Source: Micromonospora halotolerans
GTDB taxonomy: Bacteria; Actinomycetota; Actinomycetes; Mycobacteriales; Micromonosporaceae
Length of the DNA: 64,000 bases
Assembly (NCBI RefSeq): GCF_032108445.1
Contig: NZ_CP134876.1
Coordinates: forward strand, 3,472,001 to 3,536,000
Direction: 5' to 3'
In this document: piece after piece, positions 8,496 to 18,057 of the stretch
How the letters are laid out: the number at the start of each line of letters is the position of its first letter
How positions within the stretch are numbered: the first letter of the stretch is position 1
Program-made: the position numbers and the translations under genes
The notes under the pieces: model-generated
What the model saw: the letters and a program-made list of their open reading frames with translations, nothing else
Databases searched by the model: none
Told to the model about the DNA's origin: nothing

Positions 8496-8725
8496 CCGAC
8501 CCCGCGATGTCGCCGGCGGCTCAACTCCGCAGGCCCGGGGCGCCGAGCGGCGGAGGGGCGACACGCGGCGGCGGAGAGGCCGGCGTGACCGTCGGTGGCG
8601 GCGGGTCGTTGCTACGGATGGTGTCGGGCGCCCGGTTCGGGCGTCCGGGGCCACCCTCCCAGGCCCTTCCTGGTCCCAGCGTCGGTCGCGGCCGAGGCGG
8701 GGACCAGGAACGGGTGGGGCGGCGT
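8496..8725. other. Gene-free stretch before the sigR promoter
   Basis: I see no convincing gene here. The frames that stay open are low-complexity Gly/Arg/Pro translations without a Shine-Dalgarno. The stretch holds one long inverted repeat (8667-8710, listed separately) and ends at the SigR-type promoter. Confidence 0.6.
8667..8710. repeat. 11-bp inverted repeat upstream of sigR
   Basis: TTCCTGGTCCC (8667-8677) is exactly complementary to GGGACCAGGAA (8700-8710), with 22 bases between. Flanking CCC and GGG add further pairing after a one-base offset. It could terminate the hydrolase transcript or be a regulator site 15 bases before the sigR -35 element. Confidence 0.6.
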
Positions 8726-8752
8726 GGAATGTCCGGCCCGGCGGCGAGCGTT
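8726..8752 (+). promoter_or_regulatory. SigR-type autoregulatory promoter
   Basis: GGAAT (8726-8730) and GTT (8750-8752) are separated by 19 bases. This is one base from the GGAAT-N18-GTT consensus described for SigR/SigH of Streptomyces and mycobacteria. It points to sigR and would place the 5' end about 30 bases before the long-form GTG start at 8793. Confidence 0.68.
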
Positions 8753-8984
8753 ACTACCCCCGGATGCGTTTTCCAGCCGAGGGGGGTGACCGGTGCCGAC
8801 CGAGACACGGAGCCGGGAGCGGGACGAACGGGACGCGCGGCAGCTCAAGCGGCTGCTGGACGCGCCGGACTGGCCCGCGACGGCGTCGGCCGTGAGCACC
8901 AGCACACAGTCCGGAAGTGAATCTGCCGACAGGTGGGTACGCGTATCCTCGGCGGGAAAGCATCCGACGCGAGGGGACGTGCGG

Positions 8985-9599
8985 TTGACGACCGAGAAGA
9001 CGGACGAGCGCAGGGCCCGCTTCGAGCGGGACGCGATGCCCTTCGTCGACCAGCTCTACGCTGCCGGGCTGCGGATGACCCGCAACCCGGCGGATGCCGA
9101 GGACCTGGTCCAGGAGACGTACCTGAAGGCGTACGCCGCCTTCCACCAGTTCGAGCAGGGCACGAACCTGAAGGCCTGGTTGTACCGGATCCTGACCAAC
9201 ACCTACATCAACTCCTACCGGAAGCGGCAGCGCCAGCCCGTCCAGGCGCCCACGGACGAGATCACCGACTGGCAGCTCGCCGAGGCGGAGTCGCACACGT
9301 CCAGCGGGTTGCGCTCGGCGGAGACCGAGGCGCTGGACCGGCTGCCGGACAGCGACGTCAAGGAGGCCCTCCAGCAGCTGCCGGAGGAGTTCCGCATGGC
9401 GGTCTACCTCACCGACGTCGAGGGCTTCTCCTACAAGGAGGTCGCCGACGTCATGGGGACGCCGATCGGCACCGTGATGTCGCGGCTGCACCGCGGCCGT
9501 CGTAATCTGCGCAAGCTGCTCGAGCAGTACGCGGCGGAGCGGGGTTTCACCTCCGCGCCGTCGAAGGGCTCGACCGCCGCCGCCAGCCGGGAGGTGTGA
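8985..9599 (+). CDS. sigR: ECF sigma factor SigR/SigH family (thiol-oxidative stress)
   Basis: A group IV sigma factor of the SigR/SigH family that directs thiol-stress genes. Region 2 runs from [18 protein letters not shown] through [14 protein letters not shown] and [13 protein letters not shown]. Region 4 contains [16 protein letters not shown] and the helix-turn-helix [25 protein letters not shown]. The TTG at 8985 lies 8 nt after GAGGGG (8971-8976); a GTG at 8979 is too close to that site. The frame is open upstream to a GTG at 8793 with its own GAGGGGGG, giving a possible 62-64-residue longer form. The anti-sigma gene rsrA follows within 2 bases. Confidence 0.94.
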   Translation: MTTEKTDERRARFERDAMPFVDQLYAAGLRMTRNPADAEDLVQETYLKAYAAFHQFEQGTNLKAWLYRILTNTYINSYRKRQRQPVQAPTDEITDWQLAEAESHTSSGLRSAETEALDRLPDSDVKEALQQLPEEFRMAVYLTDVEGFSYKEVADVMGTPIGTVMSRLHRGRRNLRKLLEQYAAERGFTSAPSKGSTAAASREV

Positions 9600-9601
9600 C
9601 C

Positions 9602-9889
9602 GTGAGCTGTGGGAAGCCGCACGAGACGGACTGCCGCGAGGTGCTCGCCGAGGTCTACCTCTACCTGGACCTGGAGTGCGGTGAGGAGCGCCGCGTCCTC
9701 ATCCGGGAGCACCTGGAGGAGTGCGGGCCCTGCCTGCACGAGTACGGCATCGAGCAGGAGGTGAAGGCGCTGGTCGCCCGCTGCTGCGGCAACGAGACCG
9801 CGCCGGAGCAGTTGCGCGAGCGGCTGCGGATCCGCCTGTCCGAGCTGGTGGTCTTCGAGACCACCGAGTCCCGTGAGCTGGCCGACTGA
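9602..9889 (+). CDS. rsrA: Zinc-binding anti-sigma factor (mycothiol system)
   Basis: A ZAS-family redox anti-sigma factor of 95 residues, expected to hold SigR inactive until its zinc-site cysteines oxidise. The zinc motif H-x3-C-x2-C is present as HLEECGPC, and additional cysteines occur near the N-terminus (CGKPHETDC) and at ARCCGNE. The GTG at 9602 has GGGAGG about 7 nt upstream. An earlier GTG (9596) overlaps the sigR stop. Tight linkage to sigR and a strong downstream hairpin mark the end of the operon. The pairing is the standard actinobacterial arrangement. Confidence 0.93.
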   Translation: MSCGKPHETDCREVLAEVYLYLDLECGEERRVLIREHLEECGPCLHEYGIEQEVKALVARCCGNETAPEQLRERLRIRLSELVVFETTESRELAD

Positions 9890-9915
9890 CGGCAGCGGCA
9901 ACGAGCTGAACACAC

Positions 9916-9949
9916 CGGTGGCCCGGGTCCGTCTGGACCCGGGCCACCG
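9916..9949. terminator. Bidirectional stem-loop between rsrA and bL37
   Basis: CGGTGGCCCGGGTCC and GGACCCGGGCCACCG form a perfect 15-bp stem with a four-base GTCT loop. It lies between two convergent genes and probably ends both transcripts. Confidence 0.82.
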
Positions 9950-9989
9950 TGTGTCCGGCCCGGGGGCCGGCATCGACTCCGATCCGGGA

Positions 9990-10064
9990 TCAGGAGTTGG
10001 GGCGCTTGCCGTGGTTGGCGCCGCTCTTCTTACGGGCCTTCTTCTTGCGGGCCTTCTTCGCCAT
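9990..10064 (-). CDS. 50S ribosomal protein bL37
   Basis: A 24-residue, extremely basic protein: M-A-K-K-A-R then Lys/Arg repeats, ending SGANHGKRPNS. The NHGKRPN tail and the Lys/Arg-rich body match bL37, the very small 50S subunit protein recognised in mycobacterial ribosome structures and found widely in Actinomycetota. AAGGAGG lies 6 nt before the ATG, one of the strongest Shine-Dalgarno sites in the window, as expected for a ribosomal protein. It is convergent with rsrA, with a shared terminator between, and divergent from the biotin-domain gene. Confidence 0.87.
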   Translation of the reverse strand: MAKKARKKKARKKSGANHGKRPNS

Positions 10065-10293
10065 GCTCTGCCTCCTTGTAGCTGGTCACGGTCCGGCCGC
10101 GGACGAGCGCGGCGGAGGTCGCGTGCCGGTTCCCGGGCGCCGGGAGCCGACCGCGCTGATGCTAGTGCCGACGCGGGTCGCGGGGGACCGGCGGGGGCGG
10201 AACCGGCGTGCCGGGCGCGCTGTGCCGGAGCGTGAGCGGGCTCATGATTGGATACCGTTCGCAGCAACAGCGGTGGAGAGGGAGGGCCCGGAG

Positions 10294-10509
10294 ATGGCCG
10301 AGGAGATCCGCGCCGAGATGGTGGCGAACGTCTGGAAGGTCGTCGCGTCGGCCGGGGACACCGTGTCCGAGGGGGACACGCTGGTGATCCTGGAGTCGAT
10401 GAAGATGGAGATCCCGGTCGTCGCCGAGTCAGACGGCGTGGTGCAGCAGATCGCGGTCAACGAGGGCGACGTCGTGCAGGACGGTGACCTGATCGCGGTG
10501 ATCGGTTGA
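10294..10509 (+). CDS. Biotin/lipoyl attachment domain protein
   Basis: A 71-residue stand-alone biotinyl domain. The biotinylation motif ESMKMEIPV places the modified lysine at residue 37 of a beta-sandwich with the usual mirrored NEGDVVQDGDLIAVIG half. Stand-alone BCCP-like proteins serve acyl-CoA carboxylases in actinobacteria, but no carboxylase subunit is nearby, so the partner is unknown. GGGAGGG precedes the ATG. Its stop codon overlaps the TTG start of the acetyltransferase (TTGA), so the two are translationally coupled. Confidence 0.88.
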   Translation: MAEEIRAEMVANVWKVVASAGDTVSEGDTLVILESMKMEIPVVAESDGVVQQIAVNEGDVVQDGDLIAVIG

Positions 10510-11018
10510 GCGGGCTGCGCGTCCGACGGGCGGAGCCGGCCGACTTCCCGGCGGTGGCCCGCCTGACGGTCGCCGCGTACGAGGCCGACGGGCAGCTCAA
10601 GGGCGAGACGGGCTACGCGCCGGTGCTGGCCGACGTGGCCACCCGGGCGGAGACGGGTGAGGTGCTGGTCGCCGTCGACGAGGTGACCGGTGAGGTGGTG
10701 GGCGCCGTGACGTTCGTGCTGCCCGGCACCCCGTTCGCCGAACTCGCCGGCCCGGGTGAGGCCGAGTTCCGGATGCTGGCGGTCGACCCGGCCGCGCAGG
10801 GCCGGGGCGCCGGGGCGGTGCTGGTCGGGGCGTGCGTGGCGCGCGCCACCGAGCTGGGCTGCTCGGCGGTCGTGATCTGCGTACGCAGTGGGATGGCCGC
10901 CGTGGCGCGGCGGCTCTACGGGCGGCTGGGCTTCGTGCGGGCGCCGGAGAAGGACTGGACCCCGCTGCCCGGTGTGGAACTGCTCGGCCTGCGCCTGGAC
11001 CTGACCCGCCCGGCCTAA
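10506..11018 (+). CDS. GNAT family N-acetyltransferase
   Basis: A 170-residue GNAT acetyltransferase. The acetyl-CoA-binding motif A is FRMLAVDPAAQGRGAGAVLVG (R/Q-x-x-G-x-G/A), followed by a C-terminal ARRLYGRLGFVRAPEKDW segment. The TTG start overlaps the stop of the biotin-domain gene. That coupling suggests joint expression, but I know of no shared pathway. The acceptor is unknown. Confidence 0.86.
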   Translation: MSGLRVRRAEPADFPAVARLTVAAYEADGQLKGETGYAPVLADVATRAETGEVLVAVDEVTGEVVGAVTFVLPGTPFAELAGPGEAEFRMLAVDPAAQGRGAGAVLVGACVARATELGCSAVVICVRSGMAAVARRLYGRLGFVRAPEKDWTPLPGVELLGLRLDLTRPA

Positions 11019-11046
11019 CCCGGCCCCGGCCCGCCGCCCGCCCCGG

Positions 11047-11631
11047 TCAGGAGGCGTCGGCGATCTTCGCGAGCAGCTCGTCGGCGACCTCGAGGGCGAT
11101 CTTCTTGCGCTCTTCGTCGCTGATGCCGGGGGTGCGGACCGCGAACCAGCTGCTGTGCACGGCGAACAGGGTCAGCGTGGCGCGCAGCTGGGCGGCCGGG
11201 GAGTCGTCGCCCCGGCTCAGCTCGTGCGCCAGCCGCATCATCCGGTCGCGCATCTGCTGCCCGGCGGCGAGGCTCTTGAGCACCGTCTGGTTCTGTTCGA
11301 AGAACCGCATGACCCGGGGCAGTTCCCCGGCGAACATCGCGTCGGCGTACCGGCTCAGCAGCTCGCGCCGGGTCGCCAGGGTGGCCGGTTGGGTGTCGGC
11401 CCACTCGATCAGCTCGTCCATCCGGCGCAGCCGGTCGTCGACGAAGCTGCTGACGATCTCGTCCTTGCTCTTGAAGTGGTAGTAGAGGGCGGCCTTGGTC
11501 ACGCCGAGTCGCTCGGCGATCTCCCGGAGCGAGGTCTTCTCGTAGCCCTGCTCGGTGAAGAGCTCCAGCGCGACGGCTTGAATGCGTTGCCGCGTGCCGC
11601 CTGTGCTCTCCCTCACCCTTACCTCACCCAA
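11047..11631 (-). CDS. TetR/AcrR family repressor of the adjacent efflux gene
   Basis: A 194-residue TetR regulator. The N-terminal helix-turn-helix is TSLREIAERLGVTKAALYYHFKSKDEI (about residues 33-59); the rest is the variable ligand-binding and dimer domain. It is divergent from an EmrB/QacA-type transporter, with a 40-base palindrome midway (11658-11697). This is the classic layout in which the TetR protein represses both itself and the pump. The TTG start at 11631 is the furthest upstream; a GTG at 11616 (RESTGGTRQR) is an alternative. The ligand is unknown, probably a substrate of the pump. Confidence 0.9.
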   Translation of the reverse strand: MGEVRVRESTGGTRQRIQAVALELFTEQGYEKTSLREIAERLGVTKAALYYHFKSKDEIVSSFVDDRLRRMDELIEWADTQPATLATRRELLSRYADAMFAGELPRVMRFFEQNQTVLKSLAAGQQMRDRMMRLAHELSRGDDSPAAQLRATLTLFAVHSSWFAVRTPGISDEERKKIALEVADELLAKIADAS

Positions 11632-11657
11632 TTCGCTTGACGGTTCCTACTGACCAA

Positions 11658-11697
11658 CTTACCGTCCGGCTAGTAAGGTAACTAGCCGGACGGCAAG
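11658..11697. promoter_or_regulatory. Palindromic operator between TetR and MFS genes
   Basis: CTTACCGTCCGGCTAGT (11658-11674) and ACTAGCCGGACGGCAAG (11681-11697) are inverted repeats with one mismatch in 17 and a 6-base spacer (AAGGTA). The position between divergent starts makes it the likely TetR operator for both genes. Confidence 0.82.
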
Positions 11698-11731
11698 TAA
11701 GTAGGTCACAGATCTTCGGGGGAGCTTACCC

Positions 11732-13324
11732 ATGAGTCAACCAGCCCAGGTGGCGACCAGACCCAATGTCCGGGTCGTCCTCTTCGGCCTGATGATCGCG
11801 ATGATGCTCGCGATGCTCGACAACATGATCGTCAGCACCGCGCTGCCGCGGATCGTCTTCGAGTTCGGCGGGGCGGACCACTTCACCTGGGTGGTCACCG
11901 CGTATGTGCTGGGCACGACGGTCTCCACCCCGATCTGGGGCAAGCTCGGCGACCTCTACGGCCGCAAGACGGTCTTCCTGACCTCGGTGGTCGTCTTCCT
12001 GATCGGCTCCGCGCTGTGCGGCATGTCCGGATCCAGCATGTTCGGCGGCACGGACACCGGCATGATCGAGCTGATCGCCTTCCGGGCCGTCCAGGGCCTC
12101 GGCGCCGGCGGTCTGATGGTAGGTGTCATGGCGATCATCGGTGACCTGGTGCCGCCCCGCGAGCGGGGTCGCTACCAGGGCATGATCGCCGGCATCATGG
12201 CCATCGCCATGGTGGCCGGCCCGCTGGTCGGCGGCTTCATCACCGACCACCTCTCCTGGCGCTGGGCGTTCTACGTCAACCTGCCGCTCGGCGGCGTGGC
12301 CCTGCTGGTGCTCGCCACCACCATGCACCTGCCGAAGTACCGCACCGAGCACAAGATCGACTGGCTGGGCGCCGCGCTGCTCTCCGTCGGCATCACGGCG
12401 ATCGTGCTCGTCACCACGTGGGGCGGCAACCAGTACGACTGGACGTCCCCGCAGATCCTCGGCCTCGCCGCGCTCGCGCTGGTCACCCTGGTGGCCTTCG
12501 GTCTGGTCGAGCGGCGCGCCCCGGAGCCGATCCTGCCGCTGAGCCTGTTCAGTAACCGGAACTTCGCCCTCATCTCGATCATCGGCTTCCTGCTCGGCTT
12601 CGCCATGTTCGGCGCGATGAACTTCCTGCCGCTCTACCAGCAGACCGTGCAGGGCGCCTCGGCCACCAACAGCGGCCTGCTGCTGCTCCCGCTGATGTTC
12701 GGCATGCTGGTGGTCTCGCTGGTCGTCGGCCGGGCCATCACGAAGACCGGGCGCTACCGGGCCTTCCCGATCATCGGCGGCGTGGTCATGACCGCCGGCA
12801 TGGGCCTGCTGACCCAGCTCGACCTGGGCACCAGCAAGACCGTCTCCTCGCTCTACATGGTCGTGCTCGGCGTCGGCATGGGCTTCCTCATGCAGACCTC
12901 GATGCTGATCGCGCAGAACAGCGTGGAGCAGAAGGACCTGGGCGCGGCGAGCGGCGCGGCCACCTTCTTCCGGTCCATCGGCGGCTCGTTCGGCGTCTCG
13001 CTGTTCGGCGCGATCTTCGCCAACCGGCTCGCCGACTCCGCCGCCGGGCCGGCCTTCGCCGGCGGGGGCGGCGGCGAGGGCGGCGCCATGAACCTGGAGA
13101 AGCTCAAGGAGCTGTCCGGCCCGGTGCGGGAGGTCGTGCTCGGCGGGCTCTCCGACGCCATCTCGCACGTCTTCTTCTGGGCGGTCTTCTTCACCGTGGC
13201 GGTCCCGGTGCTCGCCTGGTTCATCAAGGAGGTCCCGCTGCGCACGGCGAACGAGGCCCCGCCCGCCGACACCACCCCGGAGGACCAGGCCGAGGCCGCC
13301 CTCGGCAGGTCTCCCGTCGCCTGA
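11732..13324 (+). CDS. MFS drug:H+ antiporter, DHA2 (EmrB/QacA) family
   Basis: A 530-residue inner-membrane exporter of the 14-helix DHA2 family. Motif A appears as GKLGDLYGRKTVFL after helix 2, and the antiporter motif C region is MAIAMVAGPLVGGFI. About 14 hydrophobic helices can be counted, with a Gly-rich extracytoplasmic loop near residue 450 (FAGGGGGEGG). GGGGGAG lies about 8 nt before the ATG. Divergent TetR control suggests inducible export of a drug or metabolite; the substrate is not predictable from sequence. A 13-bp hairpin follows the stop. Confidence 0.93.
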   Translation: MSQPAQVATRPNVRVVLFGLMIAMMLAMLDNMIVSTALPRIVFEFGGADHFTWVVTAYVLGTTVSTPIWGKLGDLYGRKTVFLTSVVVFLIGSALCGMSGSSMFGGTDTGMIELIAFRAVQGLGAGGLMVGVMAIIGDLVPPRERGRYQGMIAGIMAIAMVAGPLVGGFITDHLSWRWAFYVNLPLGGVALLVLATTMHLPKYRTEHKIDWLGAALLSVGITAIVLVTTWGGNQYDWTSPQILGLAALALVTLVAFGLVERRAPEPILPLSLFSNRNFALISIIGFLLGFAMFGAMNFLPLYQQTVQGASATNSGLLLLPLMFGMLVVSLVVGRAITKTGRYRAFPIIGGVVMTAGMGLLTQLDLGTSKTVSSLYMVVLGVGMGFLMQTSMLIAQNSVEQKDLGAASGAATFFRSIGGSFGVSLFGAIFANRLADSAAGPAFAGGGGGEGGAMNLEKLKELSGPVREVVLGGLSDAISHVFFWAVFFTVAVPVLAWFIKEVPLRTANEAPPADTTPEDQAEAALGRSPVA

Positions 13325-13333
13325 CCCGTCCGC

Positions 13334-13374
13334 CGCGGCCACGCCGACCCGTCCCCGGGCCCGGCGTGGCCGCG
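13334..13374. terminator. Bidirectional stem-loop between MFS and TPR genes
   Basis: CGCGGCCACGCCG (13334-13346) pairs with CGGCGTGGCCGCG (13362-13374) in a perfect 13-bp stem. TCGTTT follows on the plus strand. It separates two convergent genes. Confidence 0.8.
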
Positions 13375-13418
13375 TCGTTTCCGGGCTGCGCCCGAGGATC
13401 GGCCGAGGCGGTGGCGGG

Positions 13419-15239
13419 TCAGGGATGCCGGCGGAAGAGCCCGGCGAGGCGGCTCCAGAGGCGGCGCAGGGCGCCGGGCCGGGCGGCCGGAACCGGGCCG
13501 GTGGCCAGGGCGTCGGCGAGGGCACGGGTGGGTGGGTCCAGGTCCGGGGTGGCCAGCGCCAGGTGGGCCAGCGACACCGCGATCGGCACCCGGCGCTCGC
13601 GGGCCACGGCCGCCGCGTCGGCGAGCCGCTCGGCCACCACCCGGGCCACGTCGGCGCGGACCGCGGGATCCACCCAGGCGGCGGTGACCAGGGCGAACAT
13701 CGCCGCCTCGGTGATCCAGTCCTCCACGCCCCAGAGCAGTTCCAGCAGCACCCGGCGCCGGGTGGACTCCGCCCACGGCTCGTCGGTGCGGTGGTGCAGC
13801 AGGCCGAGGCAGGCCCACACCTGCACGCAGCGCACCCAGAGCGACGGGTCCTGGCCGGCGAGCACCCGCCCGAGCGCGGTGGCCGGCGCGGCCGGCGGGT
13901 GCACCAGCACGCCCAGCAGGTCGGCGAGGTCCAGGGTGGCCAGTCCCACCGCGGCGTCGTACGCGGCCGGCGGGTGCGGCCAGGCCGGGTGTGCGAGCTG
14001 CCGGATCCGCTCCGCCGCCTCGGCCGACGGGGTGGGCAGGGTGGGCGCGGCCACGGTGCCGTCGTACCGCCAGAGCTGGCAGGTGGTGGCCCGCCGGGGT
14101 TCGCGCGGGTCCGGGTCGGCCACCTCGGTCACCTCGACGGCCAGCCCCGGCGCCGCCACGGCCGCGGTCCGCATGGCGCTCGGCGGTTCCAGCCCGTCCA
14201 GGCGTACGGCCACCGGGGCGTCGGCCGCGAGCGCCTGGCGCAGCGCTTCCAGCACCGGGCCGCCGGCCGGGGTCACCTGGCCCAGCCAGGGGCGGCCCCG
14301 GCAGCATTCGGCCAGGTCGCCGTGCTCGTGGGTGTCGTCGGGGTGGTCCCGCACGAAGTCGGCGAGGGCCACCAGGTGGGCCACGTCCCCGTCGCGCTGG
14401 AAGCGCAGCCGGTGGGCGGTGTGCACGGCGCAGTCGAAGGTCGGGTCCTTGGCCAGGGCCCGGTCGATCCAGTCGAGCGCCTCGTCGAGCCGGCCGTGGT
14501 CGGCCAGGGTGCCGGCGATGTCGGCGTAGACCGCCAGGTCGTCGGGGTCGAGGGCGACGGCCCGCTGCAGCGCGGCGAGCGCGTCCCGGGTCCGGCCGGC
14601 ACTGCGGTACGCGTACCCGAGCCACACCTCGCCGAGTTTGGTGGGCTGTGCGCGTACCCCCCGAGAGGCCCAGGTGACGGCGAGGGCGACCTCGCCGAGG
14701 CGCCGGGCCAGCGCGGACGCCGCGCCCAGCAGCAGCGGGTGGGCCGGGTACACGGCGACCGCGTTGCGGGCCAGGGTGAGGTACGGGCGCAGCGGGTCGC
14801 GCAGCCGGCGGGGGACCGGGTCGGCCGCGGCCGCGCAGACCTGCATGAGGATCCTGGCGGTGCGCTCGGGGTCGAGCCGTTCGGGCAGGTCGGGCGCGGT
14901 CACCCAGGGCACGGCGGCCCACTCGGCGGCGGGGGCGTAACCGGTGGCCGCGGCCAGCAGGTCGAGCCCCTCGGCGGGGCGGCCGGCGGCGGCGAGCAGG
15001 TGGGCGCGGGCCACCACCGCGCCGACGAAGGCGTGGTGGCCGAGCGGGAAGAGGTCCAGGTCGCCGCCGCTGGCCGCGGCGAGCCGGGCGAGCGTCTCGT
15101 GCACCTCGGGCAGCGTGGGGGCCTGGACGAGGGCGGCGGCCACGTGTTCGGCGGCGTGCCGGAGGTCCCCCTCGGCCAACGCCAGTCGGGCCAGCGCGAG
15201 TTCCTCCTCCGCCGAGAGCACGGGGTCGTCCTCGGGCAC
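13419..15239 (-). CDS. Tetratricopeptide repeat protein
   Basis: A 606-residue protein of unknown role. It has an N-terminal helical repeat region (LALARLALAEGDLRHAAEHVAAAL). Clear TPR units follow in the middle: VWLGYAYRSAGRTRDALAAL, then VYADIAGTLADHGRLDEALD and DRALAKDPTF. The C-terminal 300 residues are poorly recognisable helical sequence with no catalytic motif I can name. The start is GTG with GAGAGG about 6 nt upstream; an ATG further out (15275) is less likely. There is no signal peptide or membrane segment. It is divergent from the SIS-domain gene. Confidence 0.8.
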   Translation of the reverse strand: MPEDDPVLSAEEELALARLALAEGDLRHAAEHVAAALVQAPTLPEVHETLARLAAASGGDLDLFPLGHHAFVGAVVARAHLLAAAGRPAEGLDLLAAATGYAPAAEWAAVPWVTAPDLPERLDPERTARILMQVCAAAADPVPRRLRDPLRPYLTLARNAVAVYPAHPLLLGAASALARRLGEVALAVTWASRGVRAQPTKLGEVWLGYAYRSAGRTRDALAALQRAVALDPDDLAVYADIAGTLADHGRLDEALDWIDRALAKDPTFDCAVHTAHRLRFQRDGDVAHLVALADFVRDHPDDTHEHGDLAECCRGRPWLGQVTPAGGPVLEALRQALAADAPVAVRLDGLEPPSAMRTAAVAAPGLAVEVTEVADPDPREPRRATTCQLWRYDGTVAAPTLPTPSAEAAERIRQLAHPAWPHPPAAYDAAVGLATLDLADLLGVLVHPPAAPATALGRVLAGQDPSLWVRCVQVWACLGLLHHRTDEPWAESTRRRVLLELLWGVEDWITEAAMFALVTAAWVDPAVRADVARVVAERLADAAAVARERRVPIAVSLAHLALATPDLDPPTRALADALATGPVPAARPGALRRLWSRLAGLFRRHP

Positions 15240-15401
15240 GTCGTCCTCTCGGTGGTGGGTCCGCCAGCCGGGCAAGCCTAGGGGATCATGCGGCCAGATG
15301 GTGATCCACTGCGCACTCCTGTTCGTTCAATTGCTCACTGTCTCCGAAAGGTGCAAGACTGAGCACCGAACGCGCGGCAATCGCGCAGGAGGGGGTCTTC
15401 C

Positions 15402-16454
15402 GTGACGCGTCCAGGGGCCGGGATGGCCGCCGACATCGACGAGCAGCCGGCCGGTTACGACCGCCTGCTCTCCGCCGAGCACGCCGGGGCGATCGCCCGG
15501 GTCGCGGCGGTGATCGCCGAGCGTCGGCCCCGCCACGTGGTCTTCACCGCCCGGGGCACCTCCGACCACGCAGCGCTCTACGCGGCCTACCTCACCGAGA
15601 TCCGGCTCGGCCTGCCCGCCGGGCTCGCCTCGCCCAGCGCCATCACCGTCTTCGGCGCCCGGCCCGACCTGTCCGACGCCCTGGTGGTCGGGGTCAGCCA
15701 GAGCGGCGGCTCACCCGACCTGGCCGAGGTGCTGCGGGTGGCCCGGGAATCGGGCGCGCTCACCCTGGCCGTGACCAACAACCCCGACTCGCGGCTGGTG
15801 GGCACCGCCGAGCTGAGCGTGGACATCGCCGCCGGGCACGAGCGGGCCGTCGCCGCCACCAAGACCTACACGGCCGAGCTGCTCGCGCTGCTCATGCTCG
15901 TCGAGGGCGTACGCGCCGGCGACGGCGTGCTCCCCGCCGAGGAGCGGGAGTGCCTGGCCCGCCTGCCCGAGCTGGCCGAGCGCACCCTCTCCGACGCCAC
16001 ACCGGCCCAGCTCGCCCCGCGCTACCGGTTCGCCGGCCAGCTCGTCACCACCGGCCGGGGCTACGCGTACCCGACGGCCCGCGAGGCCGCGCTGAAGCTG
16101 ATGGAGACCTCCTACCTGCCGGCGCTCGCCTTCTCCGGCGCCGACCTGCTGCACGGCCCGCTCGCCATGACCGACCCGGACGTGCCGGTGCTCGCCGTGG
16201 TCGGGTCGGGTCCCGGCGGTCGGTCGATGCGCGAGGTGCTGCCCCGCCTCGGCGAGCGCCGCGCCGACGTCGTGGTGGTCGGCTCCGCCGACGTCGAGGC
16301 GACCGCCCGGATGGCCGTGCCCGAGGTCGACGAGCGGTACGCCCCGCTGCTCGACATCCTGCCGCTCCAGCGGCTCGCCCTGGCCCTGGCCCTGGCCCGG
16401 GGCGAGGACCCGGACGCCCCCCGCGGGTTGAAGAAGGTCACGGCGACGATGTGA
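15402..16454 (+). CDS. SIS domain sugar-phosphate isomerase-like protein
   Basis: A 350-residue protein with two SIS domains, like the isomerase half of glucosamine-6-phosphate synthase (GlmS) or the AgaS/FrlB group. It lacks the glutamine amidotransferase half, so it cannot make glucosamine phosphate from glutamine alone. Sugar-phosphate contacts are FTARGTSDHAA, VGVSQSGGSPDL and VTTGRGYAYPTAREAALKLME, ending GLKKVTATM. AGGAGG lies about 9 nt before the GTG. The upstream 160 bases are locally A/T-rich and probably hold the promoter. A role in amino-sugar catabolism is inferred from the family. Confidence 0.86.
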   Translation: MTRPGAGMAADIDEQPAGYDRLLSAEHAGAIARVAAVIAERRPRHVVFTARGTSDHAALYAAYLTEIRLGLPAGLASPSAITVFGARPDLSDALVVGVSQSGGSPDLAEVLRVARESGALTLAVTNNPDSRLVGTAELSVDIAAGHERAVAATKTYTAELLALLMLVEGVRAGDGVLPAEERECLARLPELAERTLSDATPAQLAPRYRFAGQLVTTGRGYAYPTAREAALKLMETSYLPALAFSGADLLHGPLAMTDPDVPVLAVVGSGPGGRSMREVLPRLGERRADVVVVGSADVEATARMAVPEVDERYAPLLDILPLQRLALALALARGEDPDAPRGLKKVTATM

Positions 16455-16479
16455 GCCCCGGCGTGGCACGCTGTTCAGC

Positions 16480-18027
<1,548 letters not shown>

Positions 18028-18057
18028 CCGCCCCCTCGCCGCCGCGGCCGTCGAGGC

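Noticed and set aside
8507..8920. A 137-codon plus-strand ORF overlapping the sigR leader
   Set aside because: Gly/Arg/Pro-rich with no Shine-Dalgarno; it is out of frame with sigR and overlaps its promoter.
13425..15281. A 618-codon plus-strand frame opposite the TPR gene
   Set aside because: Low-complexity Gly/Gln/Arg translation; the minus strand gives TPR repeats and a good start.
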